Positions 12,601 through 21,600 of a stretch of 64,000 bases of DNA are shown one piece after another; positions within the stretch are counted from its first letter, which is position 1; each line of letters starts with the position of its first letter. This stretch comes from Campylorhamphus procurvoides. Taxonomy: Eukaryota; Chordata; Aves; Passeriformes; Dendrocolaptidae. The DNA is taken from assembly GCA_013396655.1 (NCBI GenBank), contig WBMV01000267.1, forward strand, positions 1,222,333-1,286,332. The letters run 5' to 3'. A model generated the notes under the pieces. The model was given only the letters and a program-made list of their open reading frames with translations. It had not been told where the DNA came from and made no database searches. A program made the position numbers and the translations under genes.

Positions 12601-15600
12601 GTTTCTGATAGCTGTAATTGGTGGATAGCAGTTCTGGTTACACCATGTAGATATCTTTTGAACTAGGTAGTTACCGTTAAAGTAAGAAAGTTATGGGGGC
12701 ATTTTGTGTGATACATTGACTTAGCATTGAATTATGTGCATAGATCTAATCAATGGCATGACAATTGGAATCTGTTGAAGTTTTCCTTTTTTTCTTCCTT
12801 GCAGGACACAGATCCCCTAATTTCAGACTCCCTGAGTGGTGATGTTCCTCCAGTCCCTTTTGCTGCTTCTACAGACACTGCTGTGGATGCTATTATAGAT
12901 GTGCTAAAATACAGCCAAAAAGACATGGATGCAGTGGTATGGTGACCTTTTCAAAGCAGAACTTGGTGTAGCCTTGGAAGAGTTCCTTTTGTTTAGATTA
13001 TCTCTAAATAATCTATCTCTGTAATTTACCTCTAGATAAATCTCTACTTTGTAGGTCTTTTGATTGTACTTGATATAGGCATCTCACTCTGAAAAGCTGT
13101 ACACTTGATGGGAGCTGTAGGAATAGAAGTCTCCAGAGCTAATACCTAAGGAAATAGGGTAAATGTCATTACTAGTCAGGTTCTCCCTTAGAACTGGTCA
13201 GTATTAAAAAGCACATTTTATCAGATGGGATAATCAGGCTTAACATCAGTGATAGGAATACTTTTTATTCTGTTAGGCAGGAAATCCGTGCTCATGGCAA
13301 TGGAAGATAGTGATTTCTTATAAAATATCCCTAAACCAGGATAAAACTGTAGTGCTGATTCAGTGCTGTGATCAAGCCTCTTTGGTTTTTTTGTGGGATG
13401 GGAAGGCACAACAGGTAATATAGTAAAGGTGAGATCTGGAACTTGCTCTGGAGTAGAAAGACATTAATGGAGGAGGGAAGAAGTAGTTGGTAGTATCTCA
13501 AGCATAATCTGCCACTACAGAAATTGCCTTTAAACCCCCATTTTCTGACCTGATGCAAGATTTATGTAGCTCTTCACTTAAATTTGAGTACTTGATTCAT
13601 TATGGCTTCTGGGTTATGTAACTCTCCAAACACCAAAACTTTGTCCTGAGGTTTCTGTGATGGAGTTTGCACAAAGCATTTAGCAAAGAGTGCTTGTGCT
13701 GCTTAGTACTGTTACTGTGAGCTCTGCTTTAATTCAACTGGTGTGAAATAGATATTATTATTCTTAAATTTGGGTATCTTTTAATCCTCCCCCTACCATG
13801 TTTCCAAATTTAGTGTTGCACATAAGTTACTCCAAACAGCAGTTTGATCTTGCATAGGTTTCTGGTATTTGTTCTCTCATATGTTAAGATTAGCAGGCTT
13901 GTGTAGTGCCTTTTTTTTTTTTTGTCTGCCTTGTGAATAGGAGAAAGTTGGCCAAGGAACATTCTCTCAAATAAGAGGCATTTATATTCTCTCAGAAGTT
14001 TTAATGATCTGTATACGCAGTGAGTAAGAGTAGCCAGGAGGTTGATGTTGCCATTTGAAGACACATTGGGTATGAAGACATGGTGGTTACCAGCATATAT
14101 GCAAATCTCTTTCCATCTAAATCTTACTGGAGTCAACTTTGTAATGAAAAATTTTATTTCTGTTAAGCAACTAGAACTTATTTCTCTCCATATTGAGTTA
14201 TAAGTATACCTAAGCTGCCCTTCAGACTGCTTTTAGTATCAAATATTTTCTCTCTTTCTGTGCAAGAAATAAAGGTTTACTTTTTCACCCTCCAAGGTTC
14301 AAGAGAAAGAGCTGGAGATTGAGAAATGGAAAAACAAGTATAATAAGCTTTATATGGAATACCAAGAAATGGGGTATGAAACTCTCCTTTTATATCTACT
14401 TATTTACTTCAGATACTTTTTCTAAGTTATGTTCAATGATTTTTTTTTAAATGTTTTTTAGAAAAATAGTTGCTGAGTTTGAACAGACAATAACACAAGT
14501 TATGGGTAAGTTCCATATTTACATTTTGAATGCCTTGGAGGGCTGGGGCCTGCTTAGCCTAGGGTTACTGAGTGAGGTTGGCACTCTTTCACCTCTGATG
14601 GCACTAATATTTCAACTGCTTCCAGGGTGAGTGTAATGTTTCAGACAAGGTAGTTAGACTAACGATTTTAGCATATTCATACAGACATTATATCATTCAG
14701 GAGGTAACAATGACTTTCTGAATCAGGCATGAACCCATCTAACTTTTTCTTATTCTCCAGTGGAGTGTGAGTTATTGGTTCATTAAAACTGGCAGATCTG
14801 GTTGTCAGCACTTTGTGTTTACTTGTTTATTATCTGATATCATTTAAGTGGCAAGATATCACTAGTAGTTGTTGCTGGACAGATCTGGCCTCTGCTTCAG
14901 CCAAGTTTATGGCTTCAATACTAGGAAAGACATAGAGTGAAACTCTTGTTGTATAGGCATGCTTTCTTGATTCAAAACTGAATAGACTGCCTTGCTTAAA
15001 TTTTGTTATTTAAGGAGACTAAATATTATGCCAGTTTTTTTGTGCTTCTTTAAGCCTAAGGGAAACATAACCCAGGTCTGCTAACACACTTGTCCTGAAA
15101 GTTTGCTCTGCTAGTTTGACTTGTTATCCCAGTCTTCCTCAGATCTTCCAGCTGTTGTGTATATTTAATGAAGGCAGATACTTTTGAGTTCTTTGTTTCT
15201 ATCACAAACTTTGAGACTCCTGTTATGGTAAACTCGGATGGAGTATTTTGACTACATTGCAGAAGAAACAGTGTTTTAGGCCAGCACCTTGTCAGTAATG
15301 TTTAACGGCCTTAAGTTCAGTGTGAGGTAGTATGTAGACAAGGACTGCTTTCTTAAAAGCACAGATATGGCGTCTTTCCAGACGAGAGGCTACATTATGA
15401 AACCTTTTTTGCTTAAGAGGAAGAACTGAAGGCATAGGGGCTGTATGTCAATTCTGTGGAACTAGTTTTATGCTAATGCACTAACTCTCATGGGTTAACT
15501 CCATTTTCTCTAGAGGATGCTCAGAAGCAGAAGGAAATCTCAAAGAAAGAAATGCAGAAGATGATGGAGGAGAAGCAGCAAGCTTTATCAGATCTGAACT

Positions 15601-18578
15601 CTATGGAGAAGTCTTTCTCTGAACTCTTCAAACGACTTGAAAAACAGAAAGAGGCACTAGAGGGTTACCACAGAGTAAGATGATAAAATATTACCAGCTT
15701 GTTTTATTTAGTGACTGACTTGAAGTATAATAATCATATCTGTTAGAATCCAAAGTTGCTTCAAACAGAAGTAAGCTGTTTCTTGCTGCACATGTAATTT
15801 TTGTTAATCAGAGACACTGTCATGTAGCAACCCCTACATCATGTTGAATGGATGCTGAAGAGGTTTTGCTATTACAAGTCAGAGTGATAATAGTTCATTG
15901 GATGCTCTTTACTAAGTTGTGGTTTTTAAAGCTGAAGTCAGGCCTTCATTCTGCAGCTTCTCCAGAGGCTGGAGGAAGGAAGTTAATGAGGAGCATAAAC
16001 TATGGGTTCTTACTGCATGAACTACATGAAAACTGATTCAGTTGGTGCTTCAAGTGCCTTCAGATTTGTTTTATTTAGTTATCATTCAATGTCCCTGTTT
16101 ACTCAAGCTTAAAACTAGTCTGTTACAAGTTTCATTGTAGTCTAGGTTTGAGGAACAGGCATTATGTCTGTGTTACAATTTTAGTTTCTTCTTTACTAAT
16201 ATGCCAAGTTTCCTTCATTTTGTGTTCCTTCAATTTCTACCCTAAATTTGGAAGTCCTTTGCTAAATACAGAAACAGTTGGAAACTCAGCTGTTAAATTC
16301 AAGAGCTGCAATTAGGAGAGAGCTTTAGCACTTGTTTCAAACAATTCATATTTCCTATAATAGCTAGTAAAATATATTCATAGTGTGCCTAGAAATGTAA
16401 CTTTCTTGCTGTTAATGTTGAATTAATTTAATTTACATCAGGGTCCAAAACCTGACTCTTTTCATGGGTTCTCTGAAGAAGTTGGATTTCTAGCTATTCT
16501 TGGGACACTTGCAACTTAAGACAGAGCTGATTTAAAACAAAAAACAAAGCAAAACAACAAAGCCAACCAGTGACTGTACTTTTAGTGATCTTTGCCTCTA
16601 CTAGAATTTGCTACTAAATAGTGTCTTGGGAGGAAATAGCGTGAATAAATCTGTTTGCAAAGTTCTGGTAGTTGAAAGGAAGCACTTTAGTCTATATATG
16701 TCTGTGGGATTTCATAGCTGTTCCTGATATTCTGATGAGCCAGTACTGCCATTTAGGTGTGGTCAAATAGCTCATTTGTCAGATTCTTCATCTATTAACG
16801 CATGAAAAGCTAACTAAGCTTTTTGGTTTTTGGAACAGAATGAAGAAGTTCTGAAAAAATGTGCAGAGGACTACTTGGCTAGAATTAAAAAAGAAGAGCA
16901 GCGATATCAGGCACTAAAGGCACATGCAGAGGAAAAGCTGCAGAAGTAAGTACCATGTCAAGAAGCCAAATACTGGGAGTGAAATATAGTTGACTGTGTT
17001 TCAATAATGCCAGAACTTAGCTTAAATGTGTTTAATTTTGAGGTTAATTCCAAGTACAAGCATCTGTATGATTTGCTGTGCTGTCTGAAGGGATGTAAAT
17101 GCCATCTTGCAACCATTTCAGAGCAAATGAAGAAATTGCCCATGTTCGAAACAAAGCGGATTCAGAGGCTGCAGCGCTACAAGCGATTCTGCGCAAAGAA
17201 CAGATGAGGAACCAGTCTCTGGAGAGGAGCCTTGAACAAAAGGTTAGTCAAAATGCCAGGGGTGAGTCTCTTCAAGCCTTAGACTATGTCAAGAACTCCC
17301 TTGTACCAGTGTTAGAAGTGGCCATGCTAACTGTGCTGTTTTTGATGGGTGCTGTCCTAGCAGGGTTTGGGAAATAGGCATTGGAACCAAAGACACAACT
17401 GTATTATGTCAGGACTTCTCTGTATGTTGAGATTTTTTGGAGCACAAGGCTTGTTCCCATAGGTGGATTGTAGAAATGATCAATTTGGGCTACTGTGTCA
17501 GGAGGTTACTTGAACTACTGAAGGAGGTGGAGATCTAAAAAACATGACACAGAGCAGAATTTGGTAATAAATCTCGAATAACTCTTTGGTTCATCTTGCT
17601 CATGAACTTGATTTGTAAGCTGTTAGCACTAACACTGACTGTAAATTACTGAAATCTTTGTTGTTCAGGCTATTAATCCTTGTACTTGAGATTGTTTCAT
17701 TTTGCATAGGTAAAGTCTTAGAATGTTTTGTAAAGGCACATCAGTTTCCTTTGTTGGAACCCTTCAAAGGAATAACCTTTTTGAGGGTTAAAAGTCACTG
17801 GAAAAAGGGTTAAAAAGCATGCTGGAAATGCATGCTATTAGTTTTACTGCATCATGGTTGTCTCTGCCAGCACTGAAGACTCAGAATTGGATAATGTGGG
17901 CACATCCCTGTTATGGAAAAATCCTGTGTTTTTGTTAGTCTTCAGGCTTGTGGCTAAAGCTTGGATAGCTGAGGAAACAGTAGGTCTGTAACTGGGGAGA
18001 TGAGACAAGCTATTTAACACAGAACTAGTTTTGGACTTGTGATAAATACAGTAACACTTTATTAAGAATTCTTACTAAAATGGCTTGACCATAGAAGGAA
18101 TTCTACAAACTGGAGCTTGTCATGTGTCAGTAAAAGTGTCAAAGCATTTTGTAGAGTGTCTTGTGAAGATTAAAATCCAAACTGTCACTGTCTTGCATTT
18201 TGGTGTACCTAATGAGGACTTTGAGTCTGCACAGTCTCATTTCCCTGAATCAGTTGGTCTCCGTGTATTGTGGGAAAGTCTGGAAGAAGCAGAAACAGTA
18301 TAGTGGAGTCTGGCTCATGTCCTGAGGCTCTTAAGGATGCTGTGTGCCCCTTGACATAGTAGGCTGTCCTTTACATTAAATTTGCATGAGTCACTATCAT
18401 GTAAATGGACTTTTCCATTTGCTGGCAAATGTCTCATTCCAACTCATCTCCCCACAGGGTCGTGGCATAGTTTGGGCATACCTGAAACTTACTTTTTTCC
18501 TTTCTTCCACAGACTAAAGAAAATGATGAACTAACAAAAATCTGTGATGACTTAATCTCGAAGATAGAAAAAAATTGA
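3515..18578 (+). CDS. TACC3: TACC3, transforming acidic coiled-coil protein 3 (whole coding span, 15 coding exons)
   Basis: Joining 3515-3694, 3817-3962, 6303-7379, 8516-8615, 9075-9267, 10274-10326, 11201-11334, 11998-12109, 12805-12936, 14297-14373, 14462-14505, 15514-15674, 16839-16945, 17122-17242 and 18513-18578 gives 2703 nt, or 900 residues plus TGA, with GT-AG introns and no frame break. Human TACC3 is 838 residues and also has 15 coding exons. Seen: KEN at 47-49, SDP-type motifs at about 145-159 and 394-412, [19 protein letters not shown] from 584, and a coiled-coil TACC domain from about 690. Known of the family: TACC3 is a centrosome and spindle protein. Phosphorylation by Aurora-A on the Ser equivalent to 593 lets it bind clathrin heavy chain, and with ch-TOG it helps cross-link kinetochore microtubules. 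The start is the ATG one base after a splice acceptor, matching the human MSLQ start. No truncation or missing key residue is seen. The middle of the protein (exon 3) is divergent, as is usual in this family. Confidence 0.96.
3817..3962 (+). CDS. TACC3: TACC3 coding exon 2 (residues 61-108, part of 109)
   Basis: Acceptor TTAAAG at 3811-3816 follows a pyrimidine tract. Donor GTGAGT is at 3963 and leaves GA, which joins the first C of the next exon to give Asp109. The exon begins [18 protein letters not shown], which aligns with human VTFQTPLRDPQTHRILSP and confirms the gene. The rest is acidic, with [16 protein letters not shown]. The exon boundary is fixed by reading-frame continuity. Confidence 0.94.
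3963..6302 (+). other. TACC3: TACC3 intron between coding exons 2 and 3
   Basis: A 2.3-kb intron, GTGAGT to TTCTAATGCAG. It is AT-rich and unique apart from an LTR-like block beginning at 5151, which stands out by its CpG content and GC level. No other gene is seen. Confidence 0.8.
5151..5409 (-). mobile_element. LTR-like element fragment, minus orientation
   Basis: Read on the minus strand, the block has AATAAATGCCAGTCAAGACC (a poly(A) signal in R-like context), then a short U5-like stretch ending ...GTCAGGTATGACA, so the left end on + is TGTCATACC. Upstream on the minus strand is GC-rich sequence with several CpGs, unlike the surrounding intron. The right boundary near 5409 is a guess, and I found no clear target-site duplication. 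It would be a solo LTR inside a TACC3 intron; no internal retroviral coding sequence is present. Confidence 0.42.
6303..7379 (+). CDS. TACC3: TACC3 coding exon 3, large central exon (residues 109-467)
   Basis: At 1077 nt this is the longest exon. It encodes a Ser/Pro/Lys/Glu-rich, probably disordered stretch. Two similar motifs frame it: [15 protein letters not shown] near residues 145-159 and [19 protein letters not shown] near 394-412. These are the SDP-type motifs of the TACC family, and the second is almost identical to human [19 protein letters not shown]. Between them, from about residue 332, [16 protein letters not shown] and a basic proline-rich run match human [16 protein letters not shown]. 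The donor GTAAGT at 7380 itself contains the stop that retained-intron reading would meet (CTG TAA). Confidence 0.95.
7380..8515 (+). other. TACC3: TACC3 intron between coding exons 3 and 4
   Basis: A 1.1-kb intron from GTAAGT to TTTCTTTCTTTAG. The sequence is unique. No repeat or additional gene is recognised. Confidence 0.8.
8516..8615 (+). CDS. TACC3: TACC3 coding exon 4 (residues 468-501)
   Basis: Acceptor TTCTTTAG at 8508-8515 and donor ATG|GTAAGG at 8616. The first base completes Leu468. The exon encodes an acidic segment, [18 protein letters not shown] onward. It lies in the poorly conserved linker, so the call rests on splice signals and phase continuity rather than on recognisable sequence. 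Confidence 0.82.
8616..9074 (+). other. TACC3: TACC3 intron between coding exons 4 and 5
   Basis: A 459-base AT-rich intron from GTAAGG to TTTTTCTCATCAG, with nothing further recognised. Confidence 0.78.
9075..9267 (+). CDS. TACC3: TACC3 coding exon 5 (residues 502-565, part of 566)
   Basis: Acceptor TTTTTCTCATCAG ends at 9074 and donor G|GTAAGG is at 9268, phase 1. It encodes a Ser/Thr/Glu-rich linker, [18 protein letters not shown] onward, ending EEFFRPSSE. Frame is continuous with exons 4 and 6. The sequence is weakly conserved, consistent with a linker between the second SDP motif and the clathrin-binding module. Confidence 0.85.
9268..10273 (+). other. TACC3: TACC3 intron between coding exons 5 and 6
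   Basis: A 1.0-kb intron, GTAAGG to a T-rich CCAG acceptor. It is unique sequence with a short T run near 10101-10112. Nothing else is recognised. Confidence 0.8.
10274..10326 (+). CDS. TACC3: TACC3 coding exon 6 (residues 566-583)
   Basis: A 53-nt exon between a T-rich TTTTTTTTCCAG acceptor and donor TCA|GTAAGT at 10327. It encodes [18 protein letters not shown], which aligns with human [18 protein letters not shown] and directly precedes the Aurora-A site exon, as in human. Confidence 0.95.
10327..11200 (+). other. TACC3: TACC3 intron between coding exons 6 and 7
   Basis: An 874-base intron from GTAAGT to TTCCCTTCAG. A short TGTG run sits near 11130-11140. No repeat family or gene is recognised. 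Confidence 0.8.
11201..11334 (+). CDS. TACC3: TACC3 coding exon 7, Aurora-A site and clathrin-binding module (residues 584-627, part of 628)
   Basis: Acceptor TTCCCTTCAG ends at 11200; donor GG|GTAGGT is at 11335, phase 2. It encodes [19 protein letters not shown] then RDSPRKQY. Ser593 (codon 11228-11230) aligns with human Ser558, the Aurora-A target. Leu601-Leu602 align with the human dileucine 566-567 used in clathrin heavy-chain binding. All key residues are present, so spindle recruitment through clathrin is inferred to be retained. The next intron holds a CR1 copy. Confidence 0.96.
11368..11940 (-). mobile_element. CR1 LINE, 5'-truncated, antisense in TACC3 intron 7
   Basis: The minus strand carries remnants of the C-terminal end of the CR1 reverse transcriptase reading frame. 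[17 protein letters not shown] lies near 11840-11900 and [20 protein letters not shown] near 11470-11530, followed by the CR1 3' UTR down to about 11368. The two parts are now in different frames with stops, so the copy is dead. It is about 570 bases, truncated at its 5' end as is typical. That 5' end lies about 58 bases from the acceptor of TACC3 exon 8. Confidence 0.93.
11998..12109 (+). CDS. TACC3: TACC3 coding exon 8 (residues 628-665)
   Basis: Acceptor TTTGTTCATTTTTAG ends at 11997 and donor TCT|GTAAGG is at 12110, phase 0. It encodes [18 protein letters not shown] followed by KGLDLLGTF, the latter echoing human EFDFLGAL. The CR1-derived intron sequence ends only about 58 bases upstream of this exon. 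Confidence 0.9.
12110..12804 (+). other. TACC3: TACC3 intron between coding exons 8 and 9
   Basis: A 695-base intron from GTAAGG to a strong T-rich GCAG acceptor. A 13-base T run ends near 12421. No gene or clear repeat is seen. Confidence 0.8.
12805..12936 (+). CDS. TACC3: TACC3 coding exon 9, start of TACC domain (residues 666-709)
   Basis: Strong acceptor CTTTTTTTCTTCCTTGCAG; donor GTG|GTATGG at 12937. The exon is 132 nt with phase 0 at both ends. It encodes [18 protein letters not shown] onward and ends [17 protein letters not shown], aligning with human PIVDLLQYSQKDLDAVV at the entry of the TACC coiled coil. Skipping it would keep the frame; nothing in the sequence shows that skipping occurs. 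Confidence 0.95.
12937..14296 (+). other. TACC3: TACC3 intron between coding exons 9 and 10
   Basis: A 1.36-kb intron from GTATGG to CCTCCAAG, with unique sequence and a T run near 13911-13923. A 108-codon minus-strand frame at 13810-14136 has no recognisable content and crosses that T run. Confidence 0.78.
14297..14373 (+). CDS. TACC3: TACC3 coding exon 10 (residues 710-734, part of 735)
   Basis: Acceptor CACCCTCCAAG ends at 14296; donor GG|GTATGA is at 14374, phase 2. It encodes [18 protein letters not shown], a charged heptad-like helix within the TACC domain. The acceptor pyrimidine tract is moderate. Frame joins cleanly to exons 9 and 11. Confidence 0.92.
14462..14505 (+). CDS. TACC3: TACC3 coding exon 11 (residues 735-749, part of 750)
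   Basis: A 44-nt exon between TGTTTTTTAG and donor G|GTAAGT. It encodes [14 protein letters not shown], aligning with human KIMDRFEEVVYQAM. In human this part of the coiled coil lies in the region used for ch-TOG (CKAP5) binding. That role is inferred here by alignment only. Confidence 0.94.
14506..15513 (+). other. TACC3: TACC3 intron between coding exons 11 and 12
   Basis: A 1.0-kb intron from GTAAGT to TTTTCTCTAG. Nothing beyond unique intronic sequence is recognised. Confidence 0.8.
15514..15674 (+). CDS. TACC3: TACC3 coding exon 12 (residues 750-803)
   Basis: Acceptor CATTTTCTCTAG ends at 15513; donor AGA|GTAAGA is at 15675, phase 0. It encodes coiled coil with [20 protein letters not shown], almost identical to human [20 protein letters not shown], a hallmark segment of the TACC3 C terminus. 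Confidence 0.97.
15675..16838 (+). other. TACC3: TACC3 intron between coding exons 12 and 13
   Basis: A 1.16-kb intron from GTAAGA to TTTTTGGAACAG, with an A/C-rich simple patch near 16535-16567. No gene or transposon family is recognised. Confidence 0.8.
16839..16945 (+). CDS. TACC3: TACC3 coding exon 13 (residues 804-838, part of 839)
   Basis: Acceptor TTTTGGAACAG ends at 16838; donor AA|GTAAGT is at 16946, phase 2. It encodes [18 protein letters not shown] and then [15 protein letters not shown], matching human NEESLKKCVEDYLARITQ and [14 protein letters not shown]. Confidence 0.97.
17122..17242 (+). CDS. TACC3: TACC3 coding exon 14 (residues 839-879)
   Basis: Acceptor CAACCATTTCAG ends at 17121; donor AAG|GTTAGT is at 17243, phase 0. 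It encodes [20 protein letters not shown] and then [12 protein letters not shown], matching human ANEEIAQVRSKAQAEALALQ and LRKEQMRIQSLE. The preceding intron is only 176 bases long, the second shortest in the gene after the 88-base intron before exon 11. Confidence 0.97.
17243..18512 (+). other. TACC3: TACC3 last intron
   Basis: A 1.27-kb intron from GTTAGT to TTTCTTCCACAG. The donor is slightly weaker than its neighbours (GTTAGT rather than GTAAGT). No further features are recognised. Confidence 0.8.
18513..18578 (+). CDS. TACC3: TACC3 last coding exon with stop codon (residues 880-900)
   Basis: Acceptor TTTCTTCCACAG ends at 18512. It encodes [20 protein letters not shown], then Asn and TGA at 18576-18578. 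Human ends [20 protein letters not shown] plus Ile, so the C terminus is complete and of the expected length. Confidence 0.97.
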   Translation, partial: TKENDELTKICDDLISKIEKN

Positions 18579-18662
18579 TATCTTAACTGACTTGTAAATA
18601 TGTTTAGTTTCTCTGACTTTTTATTTTGTGTGTTTATTCACTTTTTATGTATGTGGGGAAAA

Positions 18663-18668
18663 AATAAA
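18663..18668 (+). terminator. TACC3: TACC3 polyadenylation signal AATAAA
   Basis: A canonical AATAAA lies 85 bases after the TACC3 stop codon. It is followed by a T/GT-rich stretch (about 18685-18717) that would serve as the downstream element. The implied 3' UTR is short, about 100-110 bases, with the cleavage site near 18683 (inferred). Confidence 0.85.
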
Positions 18669-18699
18669 ATTTTTGATTGACACTTGTCTTGCATATTAT

Positions 18700-21600
18700 T
18701 GTCTGTATCTTTTGTAGGAAACATCTGTAGACTTAAGTTCAGTTCCCCCTTCCAGTAAGTAGCAATGTCTTATGTAACATTTTTACATGTTGCTCAAAAG
18801 AAAAACATTTAATCATCATACCTTCAGTCTTTTCCTTGTGTAAGAATTCCAAGGTTCTGTAGTCCTGATTTGGGTTTGCTGTGGGACCTCCCCGTGTGCT
18901 GTGTCTGTTTTGTACTTTCTGCTCTCTCACTTAAATCAAAGCACTCCAGAATTACAAGACTGTAATAAAACTGGACCTATCACAAATGCAAGAAAGTATA
19001 TAGTGATAGAAAAAAACATAATTTGGAACTTCAGTTTGGTTTTGCTTTTGAAGAGGAGCTGGAGTGGTTCTTTTTTTGCAGACAAGCTAAGCAGAGGGCT
19101 GAACAGCAGGGCTGACTGCCTGCTGCTCTCTGTGGGGTTTTTGCATGTCATTAGTCTGTGTGAAGCTATTGACTTTCAAGGCCCCAGTCACGAGCTCCCT
19201 GGCCCTGCTTATGATGGAACACCATGAGAGCTGTTGTCTGTAGGTCACAGGTTAGGAAGTCAGCTCTAGGTAATAGTAGGTATTTCAAATAAGCTGTTAT
19301 TACCTAAAAGACATTAACAAGATTGTCTCATTGCAAACTGTAGCTTTTTATTTCTAATATTACTTGGGAAGCTATTCCCTACTTGCCTGGCTTGTAGATG
19401 CATCTTCCTCAGAAGGGCTCTTGCTCAGTGTGCTCTTAGCTGCACTTGGAGCCCTTCCCTTAAATTGGGGTAGGCTGCCAGGGCAGGTGGAAGAATGAGC
19501 AGCAGTGCTTGGGAGCCCGGAGCTAACTCCTTGGTGAGGCACTCAGTGTTACGTGTATTGTAAACTGTAGGTAGCAGGACCACCCAATAGAGCAGAGCTA
19601 GATAATTAACATGCTTCAAGTTAAGGGTGTGGGGGATTCTCTTAGTGAGTTCTGCACTAACCTGAGAGTGTCAGGGTGACATCAGTGACAACACTGAAGG
19701 CCTGGCTCTTCCAGAAGTTGTGCTGCTTTATATTTTCTTTGAGTTACAGCTTAGGAGAGTGTTAGGGGTAGTGGAGAAAAAGAAAGAGCCAGAGAACAGG
19801 GTGTATGGAACATAAGTTTTTTCCCTGCCTTAATTTCTGATGGCAGGGATTGCTCCAGACCCTGTCTTGGGATGTTTCTTTCTAAGTAGACAACTATACC
19901 AATGAGAAATCTTGTATTTGGTCTAATTTGTGAATTGTCTTAATTATGGAAACTGGTTTCTATTACATTTGTAATGGTATGGTTTGGTTTGTAAGGGACT
20001 TCAAATATCATTCCAGCCCCATACCATGGGCCGGGACACCTACCAGTTGACCAGATTGCTCAAAGCCCTGTCCAGCCTGGCCTTGAACACTTTCAGGAAT
20101 GGGGCATCCACAGCTTCTCTGGATAGCTCAGGGAGCATCAAAATCACTACAATTACGCTACAATTAGTGAAGGTTCAGCATAGAACCACAGAGGTTAGAC
20201 CTGTGCTTTCCTTCCTGGTGTTGGGTCATCTCTGTGGTGGTGTGAACCAGAATGCCAGGTTTGGGAGCATTATTAGGGGTAAGCCTGCAATCTTAAATCT
20301 TTCCACAAGATGTAGCTGCTGCTCTTTGAAAAATGGTCTTGACTGGACAGCTGGCAGTCGTTCCTCTCCTCTCTAGATGTGCTTAATGCTAATAAGATAA
20401 TTGTTTTCATGGATTTCTACTGGAAAGGATAAGGAGCTGCACAGCAATGACTGATAGCTTTGTCACTATTTACAGGAAATCAGTTATCTGGAGTTTTTGT
20501 GCTGCAAGTGCCAAAGTATCACACCACTGTGCACCTTTAGGAAACCGCTCTGTCAGGGGGCACTGAAATTTTCCTTACCTTCCTGAAGAGGATGAGTAAG
20601 CAGTTTTGTACCTGTGAGTCTCCAAGGCTTAACTTCAAGGCATTGCCTAGCTTTGAGCTTGGATAGCTAATGTCCTTGCCAAAGGTGGTGGGACTGAAGT
20701 GGCTTCTGTATTTTAAACTGCGTGGAAGAAGTGTTTTATTTTTCTCTGCAGGTGCAATATATACCTCTGACTTAACACTCACACCACCTATAAGATATTA
20801 GGAATTCCTACCTGAAAAGTATTGTTTAAATTTTGGTTCTTTATTGTAAAGAACTGTTCTTGATACTTGCTTTCTTATGATGGACAGTCTTCTTCTTCAG
20901 AATTCGCATTGTTAATAGAGGTGCCCAAGTTCACTTTCGATGAACTTGTGAGAGTTGTGCAGAAAATACCTGCGTGTTTCACCAGCATTAGTTAGTATTT
21001 GCTTGCTGAGAAAAGAATCAAACTCTCGGGGGTTGTTTTTGTTTGTTTTTTTTGTTTGATTGGTTGGTTTTTTGGGTGTTTTTTTGCCTTGTTGCCATTT
21101 ACTACTGTGCCTCATCTGTTGTGAACTGGCCTATGCAAGCAGGTAATAGGAGGGAAAAGTGGTACTGCTTGGTGCCTCTGCTTGCTTAGTTTTATTTATT
21201 ATTTAGAGGAAAAATTGCTCAGTACTGTACAAAGGATGACAGTTCTTGCTCCAGACAGCCTGTCCCTGATTCATGTATGTGGGAAGATGTATTTTATTTC
21301 AGAGCTGATTAAGGTGGATCAAAGGTACCAAATCTGGTTGCACAATCTAACAGCATTGGTGTGTTTATGTAAAGGGCCTCTACAAATCTGTGCCTTTAAC
21401 ACCTTTTCATGGTGTTTCTGGTGTTCTCCAGGAACTCTGCCCTTGGACAGTACAATCATGCCATATACCTGTGTTGATGTAGGCCAATCTCTTTTGTGAT
21501 GGGACAACTTCTCTAAGGCCTTCCAAAGCAAATATAACTCAATAGCCTTGCCAACATGGTCCAAAGTCACCTTCTTCCCAGCCACTTCCATTCCTGTTTC